Shown here piece after piece: positions 45,101 to 54,000 of a stretch of 64,000 nucleotides of DNA. The stretch lies in the NCBI RefSeq assembly GCF_033807715.1, contig NC_084601.1, positions 2,990,501-3,054,500 on the forward strand, given 5' to 3'. The DNA is from Cololabis saira (lineage: Eukaryota; Chordata; Actinopteri; Beloniformes; Belonidae). Both the position numbers and the translations under genes were made by a program. Position 1 is the first letter of the stretch. Every line of letters begins with the position of its first letter. The notes under the pieces are model-generated. The model made no database searches. It was not told where the DNA came from and worked only from the letters and a program-made list of their open reading frames with translations.

Positions 45101-45233
45101 GGACAGCGGAGAGGAGGGAGTAGAGGATCCTAACAGCGCCCCCCAGGCAGGGTTCTTCTCCTCCACCTGGTCCTTCATCATCACCTTCTTCATGTCTCTC
45201 ATCCCGGAGGGGCCGCCCAACGCCGCTAACTGA
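29997..45233 (+). CDS. herpud2: herpud2 gene: HERPUD family ER ubiquitin-like protein (8 coding exons)
   Basis: Joined exons 29997-30143, 32162-32239, 35153-35263, 35430-35554, 38693-38803, 40655-40942, 42900-43014 and 45066-45233 give about 380 residues, close to the ~406 of mammalian HERPUD2. Residues ~10-86 form the ubiquitin-like domain (TLVIRSPNQKYDDQTI; KDQRLVYSGKLLLDHFTLKD; QDEYHMLHLVC). A Ser/Pro/Gln linker follows, with the family block LMWWQQQYARQYYM. The conserved VQMNAQGG … NEEELNRDWLDWVY block precedes a hydrophobic segment (~259-287, AAILLSIVYFYSSFSRF). An acidic stretch ends in the family terminus IPEGPPNAAN. HERPUD proteins sit in the ER membrane with the ubiquitin-like domain in the cytosol and are linked to ER-associated degradation. 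All splice sites are GT-AG and phases agree. The paralogue HERPUD1 is less likely because of the tail and the QMNAQGG block. Introns are full of transposons but no exon is damaged. Confidence 0.95.
30181..30902. mobile_element. Inverted-repeat element in herpud2 intron 1
   Basis: Left CATATGTGGGTCAATGACG and right CGTCATTGACCCATATG are inverted; the interior is noncoding and contains further ATCATGTG motifs. Superfamily not assigned. Confidence 0.65.
31695..31755. mobile_element. Family-A MITE, single end
   Basis: About 60 bp from CAGGACTGTCTCAG to CTGTAATGCAATTA, then unrelated sequence. Confidence 0.8.
32162..32239 (+). CDS. herpud2: herpud2 coding exon 2
   Basis: 26 codons, SSKDQRLVYSGKLLLDHFTL…, the middle of the ubiquitin-like domain. 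Acceptor TTTTTAG, donor AAG|GTAAGC, phase 0. Confidence 0.95.
32322..32820. mobile_element. piggyBac-like MITE (TTAA site)
   Basis: AGGGGACCTATTCTGG … AATAGGTCCCCT with TTAA at 32318-32321 and 32821-32824. Same family as 14895-15397, in the opposite internal orientation. It starts 82 bp after herpud2 exon 2. Confidence 0.82.
32825..33207. repeat. ~20-bp minisatellite, CGACATTTCGACTTTTTTCT type
   Basis: About 18 or more imperfect units. The Lys-rich minus-strand frame across it is an artefact. The same unit occurs inside the hAT MITE at 16.2 kb. Confidence 0.92.
33208..33457. mobile_element. Partial copy of the TTAA MITE
   Basis: Repeats the right half of 32322-32820 (GGGAGCAGAATCTTATTGG to AATAGGTCCCCT) and ends at TTAA 33458-33461. 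Confidence 0.75.
33590..34036 (+). pseudogene. Degenerate Tc1/mariner transposase fragment
   Basis: The plus strand shows WSESRFTQNSRV-like and then IFQDDNSRIDWAQIVRERF followed by a PQSPEPT remnant, resembling the second catalytic-Asp region and the SPDLNP region of Tc1-type transposases. It is interrupted by frame changes and cannot be functional. It lies in herpud2 intron 2. Confidence 0.7.
34037..34860. repeat. Foldback repeat, first copy (empty-site reference)
   Basis: The left arm (AGACCAGATATCAGCACCAC to about 34190) and the right arm near 34690-34850 are inverted copies. A second copy at 38885-40620 is interrupted by a piggyBac-like MITE. Confidence 0.75.
35153..35263 (+). CDS. herpud2: herpud2 coding exon 3
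   Basis: 37 codons starting QDEYHMLHLVCASRTPPSSP. The donor at 35264 (ACG|GTGGGT) keeps the frame with exon 4. An alternative donor at 35232 (GCG|GTAACA) would shift the frame and reach a stop soon after the next acceptor, so the later one is chosen. Confidence 0.88.
35430..35554 (+). CDS. herpud2: herpud2 coding exon 4
   Basis: TPQNSSNSGQDGPSSPGENS…EGLRQRVGPFPYNQPY, the Ser/Gln-rich linker with the family EGLRQR block. Donor GTAAGC, phase 2. Confidence 0.93.
35612..36892. mobile_element. Foldback MITE (CTGAATTAACGAGATAA type) with a nested hAT
   Basis: Left GGAAGCGTTTTTCTGAATTA and right arms with AATTCAGAAAAACAGAGCAG and GCATCC are inverted. A hAT element sits in the middle at 35882-36645. 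Confidence 0.65.
35882..36645. mobile_element. hAT-type nonautonomous element (764 bp)
   Basis: Ends TAGGGGTGGGC and ACCCACCCTTA; exact 8-bp duplication CCATCTAT (35874-35881, 36646-36653). Rich in ATATCGAT/GTATCGTATCG near the ends. No transposase seen. Confidence 0.88.
37097..37506. mobile_element. Foldback MITE, family B
   Basis: ACACTGCAAACACTCAAAAT to GAGTTTTTTGCAGTGT, inverted core TGGGACAAGATTT. It lies in herpud2 intron 4. Confidence 0.8.
37507..38692. other. Intron 4 remainder; (TA)n near 38284-38303
   Basis: Apart from a short TATA repeat nothing is recognised. Confidence 0.4.
38693..38803 (+). CDS. herpud2: herpud2 coding exon 5
   Basis: WTQFSQSALPTNMPAYYN then MTLMWWQQQYARQYYMH, a family block. 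Acceptor TTTTCCAG, donor TA|GTAAGT, phase 2. Confidence 0.95.
38885..40620. repeat. Foldback repeat, second copy, interrupted at TTAA
   Basis: 38885-39290 and 40261-40620 match parts of 34037-34620, for example TTCCTGAGTGGCAGCTGGAT and TTGGTCAGAAAGATTCACAT. The interruption is 39295-40256. Confidence 0.75.
39295..40256. mobile_element. piggyBac-like MITE (962 bp) with empty site in the window
   Basis: AGGTATTGTGACATC … ATGTCACAATACCT with TTAA on both sides (39291-39294, 40257-40260). The related repeat at about 34330-34350 has a single TTAA at the same point (TCTAGTTTAAGGCTCAC). It contains a GC-rich foldback at 39885-40012. A 174-codon open frame inside has no recognisable domain. Confidence 0.88.
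40655..40942 (+). CDS. herpud2: herpud2 coding exon 6 (membrane segment)
   Basis: 288 nt. Ends with the conserved NRDWLDWVYIFSRAAILLS and hydrophobic continuation. Donor CT|GTGAGT. It is GC-richer than its surroundings, typical of a constrained exon. Confidence 0.96.
41009..42631. mobile_element. TA-site element with CCGTATTTTCTGGACTATAAG ends, host of an L2 fragment
   Basis: Inverted ends CCGTATTTTCTGGACTATAA, flanked by TA (41007-41008, 42632-42633), Tc1/mariner-like. It lies in herpud2 intron 6 and is largely filled by later insertions. Confidence 0.72.
41955..42508 (-). mobile_element. L2-like LINE 3' fragment (RT C-terminus)
   Basis: About 155 codons matching the end of the ORF at 4953-7565 (SRLDYCNVLLAGCPSNLLNR to FLFSKAYS), then the first part of the 3' UTR. 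Further 3' UTR pieces (AGGCAGGTGGAAGCAGCAGC) occur at 41150-41230; the intervening 41235-41950 is unrelated sequence with an imperfect internal repeat. Confidence 0.85.
42900..43014 (+). CDS. herpud2: herpud2 coding exon 7
   Basis: HQAGWFPFNLENELQLPGD…, just after the membrane segment; 115 nt. Donor ATG|GTACAG (weak). Phase 0. Confidence 0.93.
43230..44562. mobile_element. hAT-type element (1.33 kb) in herpud2 intron 7
   Basis: TAGGGCTGGGCGATTATACG and ATCGCCCAGCCCTA ends; exact 8-bp duplication GGTCACGT (43222-43229, 44563-44570). Inside are a (GTGTGC)n run (43760-43815) and half of the GC-rich foldback (43865-43912). No transposase domain is seen. Confidence 0.88.
44619..44760. repeat. (GGAA)n purine-rich repeat
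   Basis: AAGGAAGGGAGAAAA-like units; pyrimidine-rich on the other strand. Confidence 0.92.
44797..45015. mobile_element. Family-A MITE, right portion
   Basis: TTAAGAAAACTCAAATATCC to CTGACAGTCCTG; ends 50 bp before the last herpud2 exon. Confidence 0.85.
45066..45233 (+). CDS. herpud2: herpud2 coding exon 8 with stop
   Basis: Acidic EDTSDEDGDSGEEGVED then GFFSSTWSFIITFFMSLIPE and the terminus GPPNAAN, stop TGA at 45231-45233. The acceptor CTGTACAG lies about 50 bp after a MITE fragment. Confidence 0.96.
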   Translation, partial: EGVNEDTSDEDGDSGEEGVEDPNSAPQAGFFSSTWSFIITFFMSLIPEGPPNAAN

Positions 45234-46045
45234 GCATCAGAACCACGCGCTGCCACGATTCTCCCCCAGGACCGGTCCTGTCTGTGAGGAGGAGGTGAAC
45301 GTCCTTCCTGCTGGAGGGAGCAGTGTTATCCAGACCACTAGTCTGCTGTTTGAGCCAAAACACAGACGACTATCAGAGACAAACTGTCTTTTTATATATT
45401 TTTCTTGGATTCAAATTGTCAAATGACAAAAATATTAGTTTAACTTCTATGTACCAATATTATTAGCGATGCCTTGCAAATGTAAAATCAGCAGGGCGGA
45501 TTAATCGTGAAAAATAATTCAGCACTACTCGTCTTTGACGGCTTGAATCTGTTTTTTTTTTTCTTTCTCCAGAAGCAGCAAAATGTGTTGAAATACAAAT
45601 GCTTGAATTGTATATTGTATTTGTAACGGTGGTTCTAGTCAGACCTTTGTTAAAAACACTTTAGGACAAAAGTTGAATACCGCATAAATAGTTGTGAAAA
45701 ACTAGCATTTACATTAACTTTTGTCAGTGACTTCTGGTCTGAAAATGGATCGCGTGAATCTGAACCATCGGTGTTCCAGTGATTTGCATCCCAGTGTGAT
45801 GTTGCTTACAGAGATCCTTTTTTTTTTTTCTTCATTTTTACAAAATTCAAACAGTACTATATCCTTTGCTACAGTCTGGGAGAGCTGCTTGAGATGGACG
45901 AACATTGAGAGGACAATTTTTACAAACTTTAAGTGATGCACTGCCAATCTGCAGAGTTCATGTAGGACGAATGATCCACCTGTTAACACGGAGAACCAGG
46001 AGTTATATCACATTATTAAAACTATCCAGTGTATCGTTGTCTTGT
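45234..46045 (+). other. herpud2: herpud2 3' UTR with probable poly(A) signal
   Basis: Non-repetitive sequence from the stop to an ATTAAA at 46015-46020, followed by a GT-rich region and then a MITE at 46143. The end is inferred. Confidence 0.55.
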
Positions 46046-46142
46046 GATTTTTAGACTGGTCAATGAACCATTCTTTTGTGCAAACATGCTGTTGGAAGAG
46101 TTTCTAAGTTAAAAGGAAATGATGCAAGACTGTTAAACTGTA

Positions 46143-46507
46143 CAGGACTGTCTCAGAAAATTAGAATAGTGATTTTCTGTAATGCAATTACAAAAAACAA
46201 AAATGTCATACATTCTGGATTCATTACAAATCAACTGAAATATTGCAAGCCTTTTATTATTTTAATATTGCTGATCATGGCTTACAGCTTAAGAAAACTC
46301 AAATATCTTATCTAAAAAAAAATAGAATATTCTGGGAATCTTAATCTTAAACTGTAAACCATAATCTGCAATATTAAAATAATAAAAGGCTTGCAATATT
46401 TCAGTTGATTTATAATAAATACAAAATGTATGACATTTTATTTTTTAATTGCATTACCAAAAATAAAGAACTTTATCACAATATTCTAATTTTCTGAGAC
46501 AGTCCTG
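46143..46507. mobile_element. Foldback MITE, family A
   Basis: Full-length copy about 100 bp after the herpud2 poly(A) signal. Confidence 0.88.
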
Positions 46508-47076
46508 TGTTTCCATAGAGCCAAAATTTGGGTCATTGATAAATTCTTGAAAGTTTGAAAGTACAATAACATTTTCTCTGACGCAGTTTCTTGTGCATTA
46601 AACCAGAAGAGGTTCAGCTCCTAAATGTTTTCTTGCAATCACGTCTGGCGGGTTTTACACATCTGCGAATGAGAAGGTCGGAGTGGAAAAGGTGGAGTTT
46701 AACTGCTGTTTTAGCGGGACAATCAGATTATCGTTGGCTCCTTTGTTTCATCATGTAAGATTCTTGCATAATGCTTTAGAACAATCTAATCCAATTTCTG
46801 CAGTTCCAGTGGATACTGAGGGGAACGGTGATCCAGCAGTCTGCAGTTCTCAGAGGGTTTAGTGAATATGCTGAAGTGCTGCCACATGCCAAACAGAAAA
46901 GATTAACGTTGGTACAAAACATGGTGAGACTGAGGGAAGATGATCTGCCATGAACTGGATTGTAGATCTCTGCTGCCACCTTTTGAACAAAAACTCTCTA
47001 CTCATGTTGGAACAAAACATCAATTATACACTCCCTCTTTTCTTCCTATTAAAATCCATCTTTCATTAAGTTTTTG
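46508..47076. other. No gene seen
   Basis: Intergenic. Short frames have no recognisable domain. Confidence 0.4.
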
Positions 47077-47429
47077 CACTGCAAAAACTCAAAATCTTAC
47101 CAGGAATACGTCTCATTTTTAGTCAGAAAAATCTTATTACACTTAAAACAAGAGTCATCACCAGAAAAATAACTTATTTGATAATTTTCATCTGTTTCAA
47201 GTAAATTTTCACTTGAAATAAGTAGAAAAATCTGCCAGTGGGACAAGATTTATCTTCTTATTACAAACAAAAATATCTTGTCCCACTGGCAGATTTTTCT
47301 ATTTATTTTAAGTGAAAATCTACTTGAAACAGGTGAAAATTGTTTTTTTCCAGTTTTTTGACTAAAAGTGAGACATTTTAACTAGAAATATGACAAGTAT
47401 TCTTGTTAAGAGTTTGAGTTTTTGCAGTG
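47077..47429. mobile_element. Foldback MITE, family B
   Basis: CACTGCAAAAACTCAAAATC to GAGTTTTTGCAGTG with an inverted core. The flanks show neither TA nor ACCCT duplication. Confidence 0.82.
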
Positions 47430-47855
47430 AACAAACATACTTATTGACTTCCCTTGATGTGAATGATGTAAAGGGGTTCTGGAGCATTTTCATGTCGTTT
47501 GCTTCTCAGTGCTTTCACTATATTTAAGAACGCACCAAACTGTTGATAAAGCCACACTTTTATCTGCTTTACATCTTGAAATAGAGCAAAAGGACTGTGC
47601 TGCAGCAGGAAACTGACAGTTGTGGAAAACATACACTTCAACTCTAGTGAGGAAGTGTCTCAGGTGTAGATCTTACATTTATAAAAAAAAAAAAAAATTA
47701 ATGACATAACTAAAAAGAGTGAAACATTCATTTATAGCTAAGAGTATACCGCTTTACTGATTGAACACTCTTCGCCCTCTTTCATCATTATAAATATATG
47801 TTCTGCTCTATTTGACCTCCAGGTGACAAAAGCAATAACAATGTAAATGAAACTA
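47430..47855. other. No gene seen
   Basis: Intergenic sequence with an A-run near 47682-47696. Confidence 0.4.
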
Positions 47856-48085
47856 CAGGACTGTCTCAGAAAATTAGAATAGTGATTTTCTGTAATGCAA
47901 ATACAAAAACAAAAATGTCATACATTCTGGATTCATTACAAATCAACTGAAATATTGCAAGCCTTTTATTATTTTAATATTGCTGATCATGGCTTACAGC
48001 TTAAGAAAACTCAAATATCCTATCTCAAAAAATTTGAATATTCTGGGAATCTTAATCTTAAACTAAGCCATAATCAGCAATATTA
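47856..48085. mobile_element. Family-A MITE, truncated on the right
   Basis: Starts CAGGACTGTCTCAG after TA but stops at AATCAGCAATATT, where a full copy would continue with AAAATAATAAAAGGC. Unrelated sequence with the SLC4 exon begins at once. Confidence 0.85.
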
Positions 48086-48123
48086 CTGCAGAGAGATTAG
48101 TGCTAACAGTGTTCCTCATGTAG

Positions 48124-48270
48124 ATTTTCCATGATGTGGCATACAAGGCCAAAGACCGAACTGATCTACTGTCTGGGATAGATGAGTTTCTGGACCAGGT
48201 GACTGTCCTGCCCCCTGGAGAATGGGACCCTACCATTCGGATTGAGCCCCCCAAAAATGTCCCATCTCAG
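48124..48270 (+). pseudogene. Isolated SLC4-type exon (N-terminal cytosolic domain), plus strand
   Basis: 49 in-frame codons without a stop: [20 protein letters not shown] … [19 protein letters not shown] … ending VPSQ. This is a highly conserved block near the end of the N-terminal cytosolic domain of Na+-coupled bicarbonate transporters (SLC4A7/8/10 group; SLC4A4 differs more). It has a 3' splice site (CTCATGTAG) with a branch-like CTAAC upstream and a GT at 48271 (CAG|GTTCGG); read-through meets TAA two codons later. It does not fit the neighbouring slc4a7 gene, which runs on the other strand with its 3' end at about 49-51 kb. No neighbouring SLC4 exon was found on the plus strand. Most likely it is a rearranged or duplicated exon; an assembly join error or part of another gene cannot be excluded. 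Confidence 0.85.
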
Positions 48271-48411
48271 GTTCGGGAATAACATGATTAGGTTTTATAC
48301 AGATAACTTTGTATGTTTCTTTACATAAAGACAGTAAAATAATCCACGTCTGAAAATGTTGCATCATGAGAGCAAAGAAATAGAAAATGAATGGAACTAA
48401 CTTATCCCATA

Positions 48412-48737
48412 CAGGACTGTCTCAGAAAATTAGAATATTGTGATCAAGTCCTTTATTTTCTGTAATGCAAAAATGTCATACATTCTGGATTCATTACAAA
48501 TCAACTGAAATATTGCAAGAAAGAAAGAAAAGAAAGAAAACTCAAATATCCTATCTCAAAAAATTAGAATATTCTGTGAATCTTAATCTTTAACAGCCAT
48601 AATCAGCAATATTCAAATAATAAAAGGCTTGCAATATTTCAGTTGATTTGTAATGAATCCAGAATGTAGACTTTTTTTTTTTTTTTTTTTTTTAAAATTG
48701 CATTACAGAAAATAAAGAATTTTCTGAGACAGTCCTG
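48412..48737. mobile_element. Foldback MITE, family A
   Basis: TA-flanked copy with a small internal rearrangement (AAGAAAGAAAAGAAAG near 48518). Together with 47856-48085 it brackets the isolated SLC4 exon. Confidence 0.87.
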
Positions 48738-49075
48738 TATGTAAACGACAGCATCTAAGAATAAGTGTAGTGCAGGCCTGGGCCGTGCCCTCCTCTTGTG
48801 CTACTTGTTTGTATTTGAGCATCTTTCCATCTTTTCCTCACATTCTCCGTCCCGTAACCGGCCTCCTCACTTGGCCATAATCAGCTCACTTTGCTCCACA
48901 ATCACCAATCAGGAGCTAAATGAAGTCAGAGGGAGATCAGTTTGTGTTTTATTGCTTTGCAAGAAGAGTCATCCATGACACAAAAGTCATCATACCAACA
49001 AAAATATGATGTTTACATCTGCACAAACGACATAGTAGTAATGACAACAGCTGAGACTTTCTTTTTGTTGCAGAT
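48738..49075. other. No gene seen
   Basis: Intergenic sequence between the MITE and the presumed 3' end of slc4a7. Confidence 0.4.
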
Positions 49076-49078
49076 ACT

Positions 49079-51001
49079 TTTTATTTCAAATTTAAACATT
49101 TTGACTGAGTGATTATGTGAAAATAGTGTCTTTATTAATCAACATAAACGATATGATTCTTGGTGGATATTCACTTTGGTCAATATGAACCGTTTATGTG
49201 AAGTGAAAATAACCACATAACTGTTTGTTTGACTTAATAAATATATATACCTTTTTCATTTTTGATGCTGACAGCACAATAAATAAGAACATACACCAAT
49301 TATTGAAATAAGCTGTAACCCGATATTGAGAGTTTTATGCGGCGACTCCAGCTGTGACGCAGAACACACATAGAAAACAGTATTTAGTAACATTTGTAAA
49401 TGGAAGATAAAGTGAAGTACATTAGGAGTCGGCTCAGGCTACGACCTTCACATGGACGAGAAACAACACGACAGACATCACGCCTCGGTAACGGAGCTGC
49501 GTCTCCATCTGTACATGTTCTGAACATTTGAACAATCGCTACGACACGGAGCTTCAACAAGGCACGTAAGCTGTTGTTGGTGCAGTCACGACACAGACAG
49601 AGCAGAGGAAAAAAGACGGGGTTTCACACCCGTCTTTGCCAGAATATTAGTCCGGCAGTCCAAACATCGGACTGTATTCAATACTTATTGCTAAAACGGG
49701 ACTAAACGGTAGCAAAATAAAAACATTCCTACAGTATTTTTTCATTGATTTATTCATTTTTCACTTTTTTTTTCTTTTTCTTTTTTACAAATACGGTAGA
49801 AATATTTGCATAACGTAATTTGCAACACTAGACAAATCATCTTTATGCCACACACACCCACACAGATATTCAAAGTAAGAGACGCTATAAAAAACAGATG
49901 CACCTAACGCAAATATTCTCCTTTATTTGGCACCTCACTATGTTTTAACCAAAAGGAATACAATAAACGAATAATGTTGCCACCTTGTGACAAAAAAACA
50001 GCAATGACAAATAAAATCAAGTGGCCACAGTCAGATTGAAAAACATCGCTAAAAAGAATATGGGAGGAGAATTGACCTTTTCCTTAACGCAATATATTCT
50101 ATTTGAATTCATAAATTTAACTGGCAAAGTGCTTACTGTACAGTACGTATTTTATATGGCCTCTGAAGTAGGTGTTGGATTATATTACAAATAGAAAGAA
50201 TATGATACACAAACACATTAAAATACTTAAGATCACATACACAACGAACTGTGACCTGTACACTCAGAAATACTAAACGTCTAGCAGCAGTAATAATAAT
50301 ATGGAGTGTTCCCCTGGAGACTGGAGATGTTTCAGGAGTAAATCTATGCGTTGGTGAGGTAATATTTGCCTGAACGGGCCTCTCGTTCCGGTTTTTTCTT
50401 ATTCATTTGTACCAGATCAGCTTTAGAACTAAATCATCTCATACTGACGGTACTTAAATGGCTTTTACTAAACTTATTTTTAAGCTGGTGTTAAAGGTTT
50501 CAATTCCACCTTAACAATCAATGCAGGGAAACGTGTTTGTGTATGAACTAAAAACAAACTAAAATGAAAAAGATGGAGCACTGTCACCAGTTAAATGATA
50601 GAACTTGGAGTGAAAGTGAAATAGGCAACGGTTTAGTCCCAGATCCCCACCAGGGAGGCCCTTCCTTTGGCATCTTGGAGTTAATTGTGTGAGAAGAAAC
50701 TGTTGGAGGATTTTTAAACAGTGTCAGTGGGCAGTAACAGCAGGATTTCTCCTCCCTTCCCTGTTCGTCCTGGCAAACCATCTGTACATGTGCTAAACAC
50801 GGAGGACTAACGTCACCAACGGAGCTGTGCTGGCATCGCTCAGGGAACTCGTCTGCTTCCTAGAAATGGAAAGGGAGCTCTACAATTAGGTTGTGATGCT
50901 CAAGTCCTCGTTACCTCGCTGCTGCTGGCGCCACCTCAGTGCAAACGTGGGGGGAGTTTTCCGGAGAGGAGAGGATGGGAGGGGAGGGCAGCCTTCTTCT
51001 A
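49079..51001 (-). other. slc4a7: Probable slc4a7 3' UTR
   Basis: About 1.9 kb downstream of the stop with no transposon copies, in contrast to everything around it. Minus-strand AATAAA signals occur near 49079-49084 and 49130. The 3' end is inferred. Confidence 0.5.
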
Positions 51002-51083
51002 TCACAGGAAGGTCTCGGCCGTGGATCCCCCTCCGGGGGCGTCGGGGCTCACGTCCACTCTAACGCAGGCCACCTTCTCCTGG
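51002..51083 (-). CDS. slc4a7: slc4a7 last coding exon
   Basis: [20 protein letters not shown] followed by STAETFL and stop TGA (51004-51002). Acceptor CCAACAG. The terminal ETFL is a class I PDZ ligand pattern (S/T-x-Φ). Confidence 0.85.
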
Positions 51084-54000
51084 CTGTTGGAGACCATGGA
51101 AAGAGAGGGAGAAGGTGAGGGAGATTTATGGTGGTCAGAAGAGATAAGTTAACTTGGAAAGGTTTTGGTTTTGGTTGGGCAGCGACAGTTCTCAACTCTT
51201 ACTACTAACTAAGTGATAAACGTTTTTACCACTTTTATCAGGCTAAAGGGAGCACCTGCACCTGCCTCTTGAATAAATACAATTATTAATGTCATTGCTC
51301 TTGCTGCAATCTGGAAAGTGCAAGTGGGACCAAGAAGATGCTTCTGTATCTCAAGATCTTGATTTCTTTTTTTTTTGGGGGGTGGGCGGGGATTGGATGC
51401 TTTTTTGTATCGTATTTTCTTTAAATATTCGCTGGAGCTACTTTCTAGGCAGAGTTGAGGTTTTGCTTCATCAAATGAAGAGTGAAAATGATAATCCAGC
51501 ATCATAAAATATGCTGGACAGTTGGTGGTCTAGATAAAGGACTGTCTCAGAAAATTAGAATATTGTGATTTTCTGTAATGCAATTACAAAAATTTCATAC
51601 ATTCTGGATTCATTACAAATCAACTGAAATATTGCAAGCCTTTTATTATTTTAATATTGCTGATCATGGCTTACAGCTTAAGAAAACTCAAATATCCTAT
51701 CTCAAAAAATAAGAATATTCTGGGAATCTTAATCTTAAACTGTAAGCCATAATCAGCAATATTAAAATAATAAAGGTCTTGCAATATTTCAGTTGATTTT
51801 TTTTTTTTTTTTTAAATTGCATTACAGAAAATAAAGAACTTTATCACAATATTCTAATTTTCTGAGACAGTCCTGTATATCACCACCACACTGAAGTAGG
51901 GAAGTGCAGGGAGTCAGGAAAACCTCCCGATACAGCTGAGTGCAACCGCTGCAGACACTGAAGTTTGGCCGTTTCATCACAGATATTTACAACTCAGTCA
52001 AAACCACAACTACAAGCCAAGATGCAAGCAAGCAAAAAAACTAAAACTAAAATGCAAAGAGAAGACTGACTTCTACAAGTCAAATCAACATCTCCAGTAC
52101 AAAAGAATTAAAGTACGTGGACACTAAAAAAAAAAAAAAAAAACTCCTGAAAAGACAAATATTCACACGATATTCTGTTAACATTTAGTAGGAAACCTGT
52201 GTGATAAGAGATTATTAGTCAGCAAGCAAAGGACAAAGCCACTTCAATAAGACAAACATGTTGCCACAGAACACACAACAACGGGGATTTGTCTTTATTT
52301 ATTTTAGGCCATGCACATGTCTGGGTCTGGTCAGAGTTAACATGCCAGATGTGAGCCAGACGTTACACCAGACACTCGGCCTGCTACCTCTTCTTCCACT
52401 GGGACGCTGTGGGTCACTACTCCTATTTTGTACGATCTGTTCAAGATGGACATAACAACACAGCTGTCCACATTATCATTCAAAGGTGTACAAAGAAACA
52501 TGATGCGTGTGTTTTGTATCTTCTATGATGTCCATTTACTTTTCCTTCAAATATCAGGGAGTAGTTACATATTTGATTTAAGAGGAAGACAGGTCTTGTA
52601 AGAGCTGTTTGCATTTCTCTTGGCTACATAACACATAATATATGTGGCTTGAAATATTAAATCAGAATAAACTTTGATGTGAAGTTGAAAATGAAGCTTT
52701 GTATGTTTTACACATCAGAATTGTGAAAATGGAGGGTAATATTCACCTTCCTGAGAGCGTTTTCACCGGGACGTTGAGCAGATTTGAGTCTTCAAAGCTG
52801 ACCTTCAGTCCAATCCCCACGTCCTGCAGTCTGGACTCTTCCTCCTGGGAGAAAACAGTGTTGACATTTTTGGTAAATTGTGTTTTTGTGATGGATGTAC
52901 GTATGTATGAGCAGTTTATTGATTGGCCTTAAGACAGTTGGAATATTATCAACAATAGCATTGCATTTCATTCAAATACCGTATTTTCGCGACCATAAGG
53001 CGCAACTTTTTTTTTTTTTTTTTTTTTTAAATGTGCCGGGCGCCTTAAGAAACGGTGCGCCGTGTCTATTACCTGAATTACGGTAATGTAAGGCCGGCCA
53101 TGAGAACGGTAAAGGGAGAAGGGGGCGGGTGAAGCTGAATGAGACCATCCACTGAGCTGTTTAATGCGAAACAGAAGATGAAAACTTTTAAGGATTTGCT
53201 TGATGTGTAAAGTGAAATAAAATACAATCAAACTAAGTTTTGCTCCCGCTCTATTTAAATAAGCACACTTGTTCTGCAGCGCGCGTGTGTTTTGCATGTC
53301 GGAACCGTCCACTTTCCCCGGTTAAAGCCGCGTGATGCGCGCTGCTGCAGCCGACTTCCTGGTTCCCAAAGCGGTCCGATCACCTGGTTCCCGGCCGCTT
53401 TAAGAGCAGAGATTTCTGGGGTCTGTCTCAGGTCTGATCAGCTTCACCCTCCGAAATTTGCAGCCAAATCTGTCGGTTACAAACCCGGTACCGGATCCCG
53501 ACATGCGCGGGTGTGTATTCGCGGCGCGACACACACTTACTGGTTTATGTGGTGCTGGCCGGGCGCAGCTGATGGACAGAAACCTATGGGGATTTTTAAA
53601 AGAAAAACTTTGCATAAGACGTTTCCAGTCGGAGTCATTATAAGGACGAATGGAAAGGGGGGGCTGGATGAAGGGATGATGATGATCAGGTGGCTGAGAC
53701 AGGTCTGGAAATTCGGAATGGAGCTCCTGTCGGATACAAACCCCGGTACCGGCTCCCCGACAGCGCGTGTGTGAGCGGGTCCAGTGCGAGGGAGCGGAGC
53801 GGGGAGCGGACCCGGTCCAGCGCGGAGCGGGTCCAGCGCGGAGCGGGACGCGGGACCCGGGACGCGGGACCCGGGACCCGGGACGTGGGACCCGGGACCC
53901 GGGACGCGGGACCCGGGACGCGGGACCCGGGACGCGCTGCTCCACCCCGCTGGGGAGAGACGGGCTCTGCGCGGTGGAGGATCCGCACAACGGGGTATGA

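Noticed and set aside
29997..45233. herpud1 instead of herpud2
   Set aside because: The QMNAQGG block, the WWQQQYARQYYM block and the PEGPPNAAN end match the HERPUD2 type.
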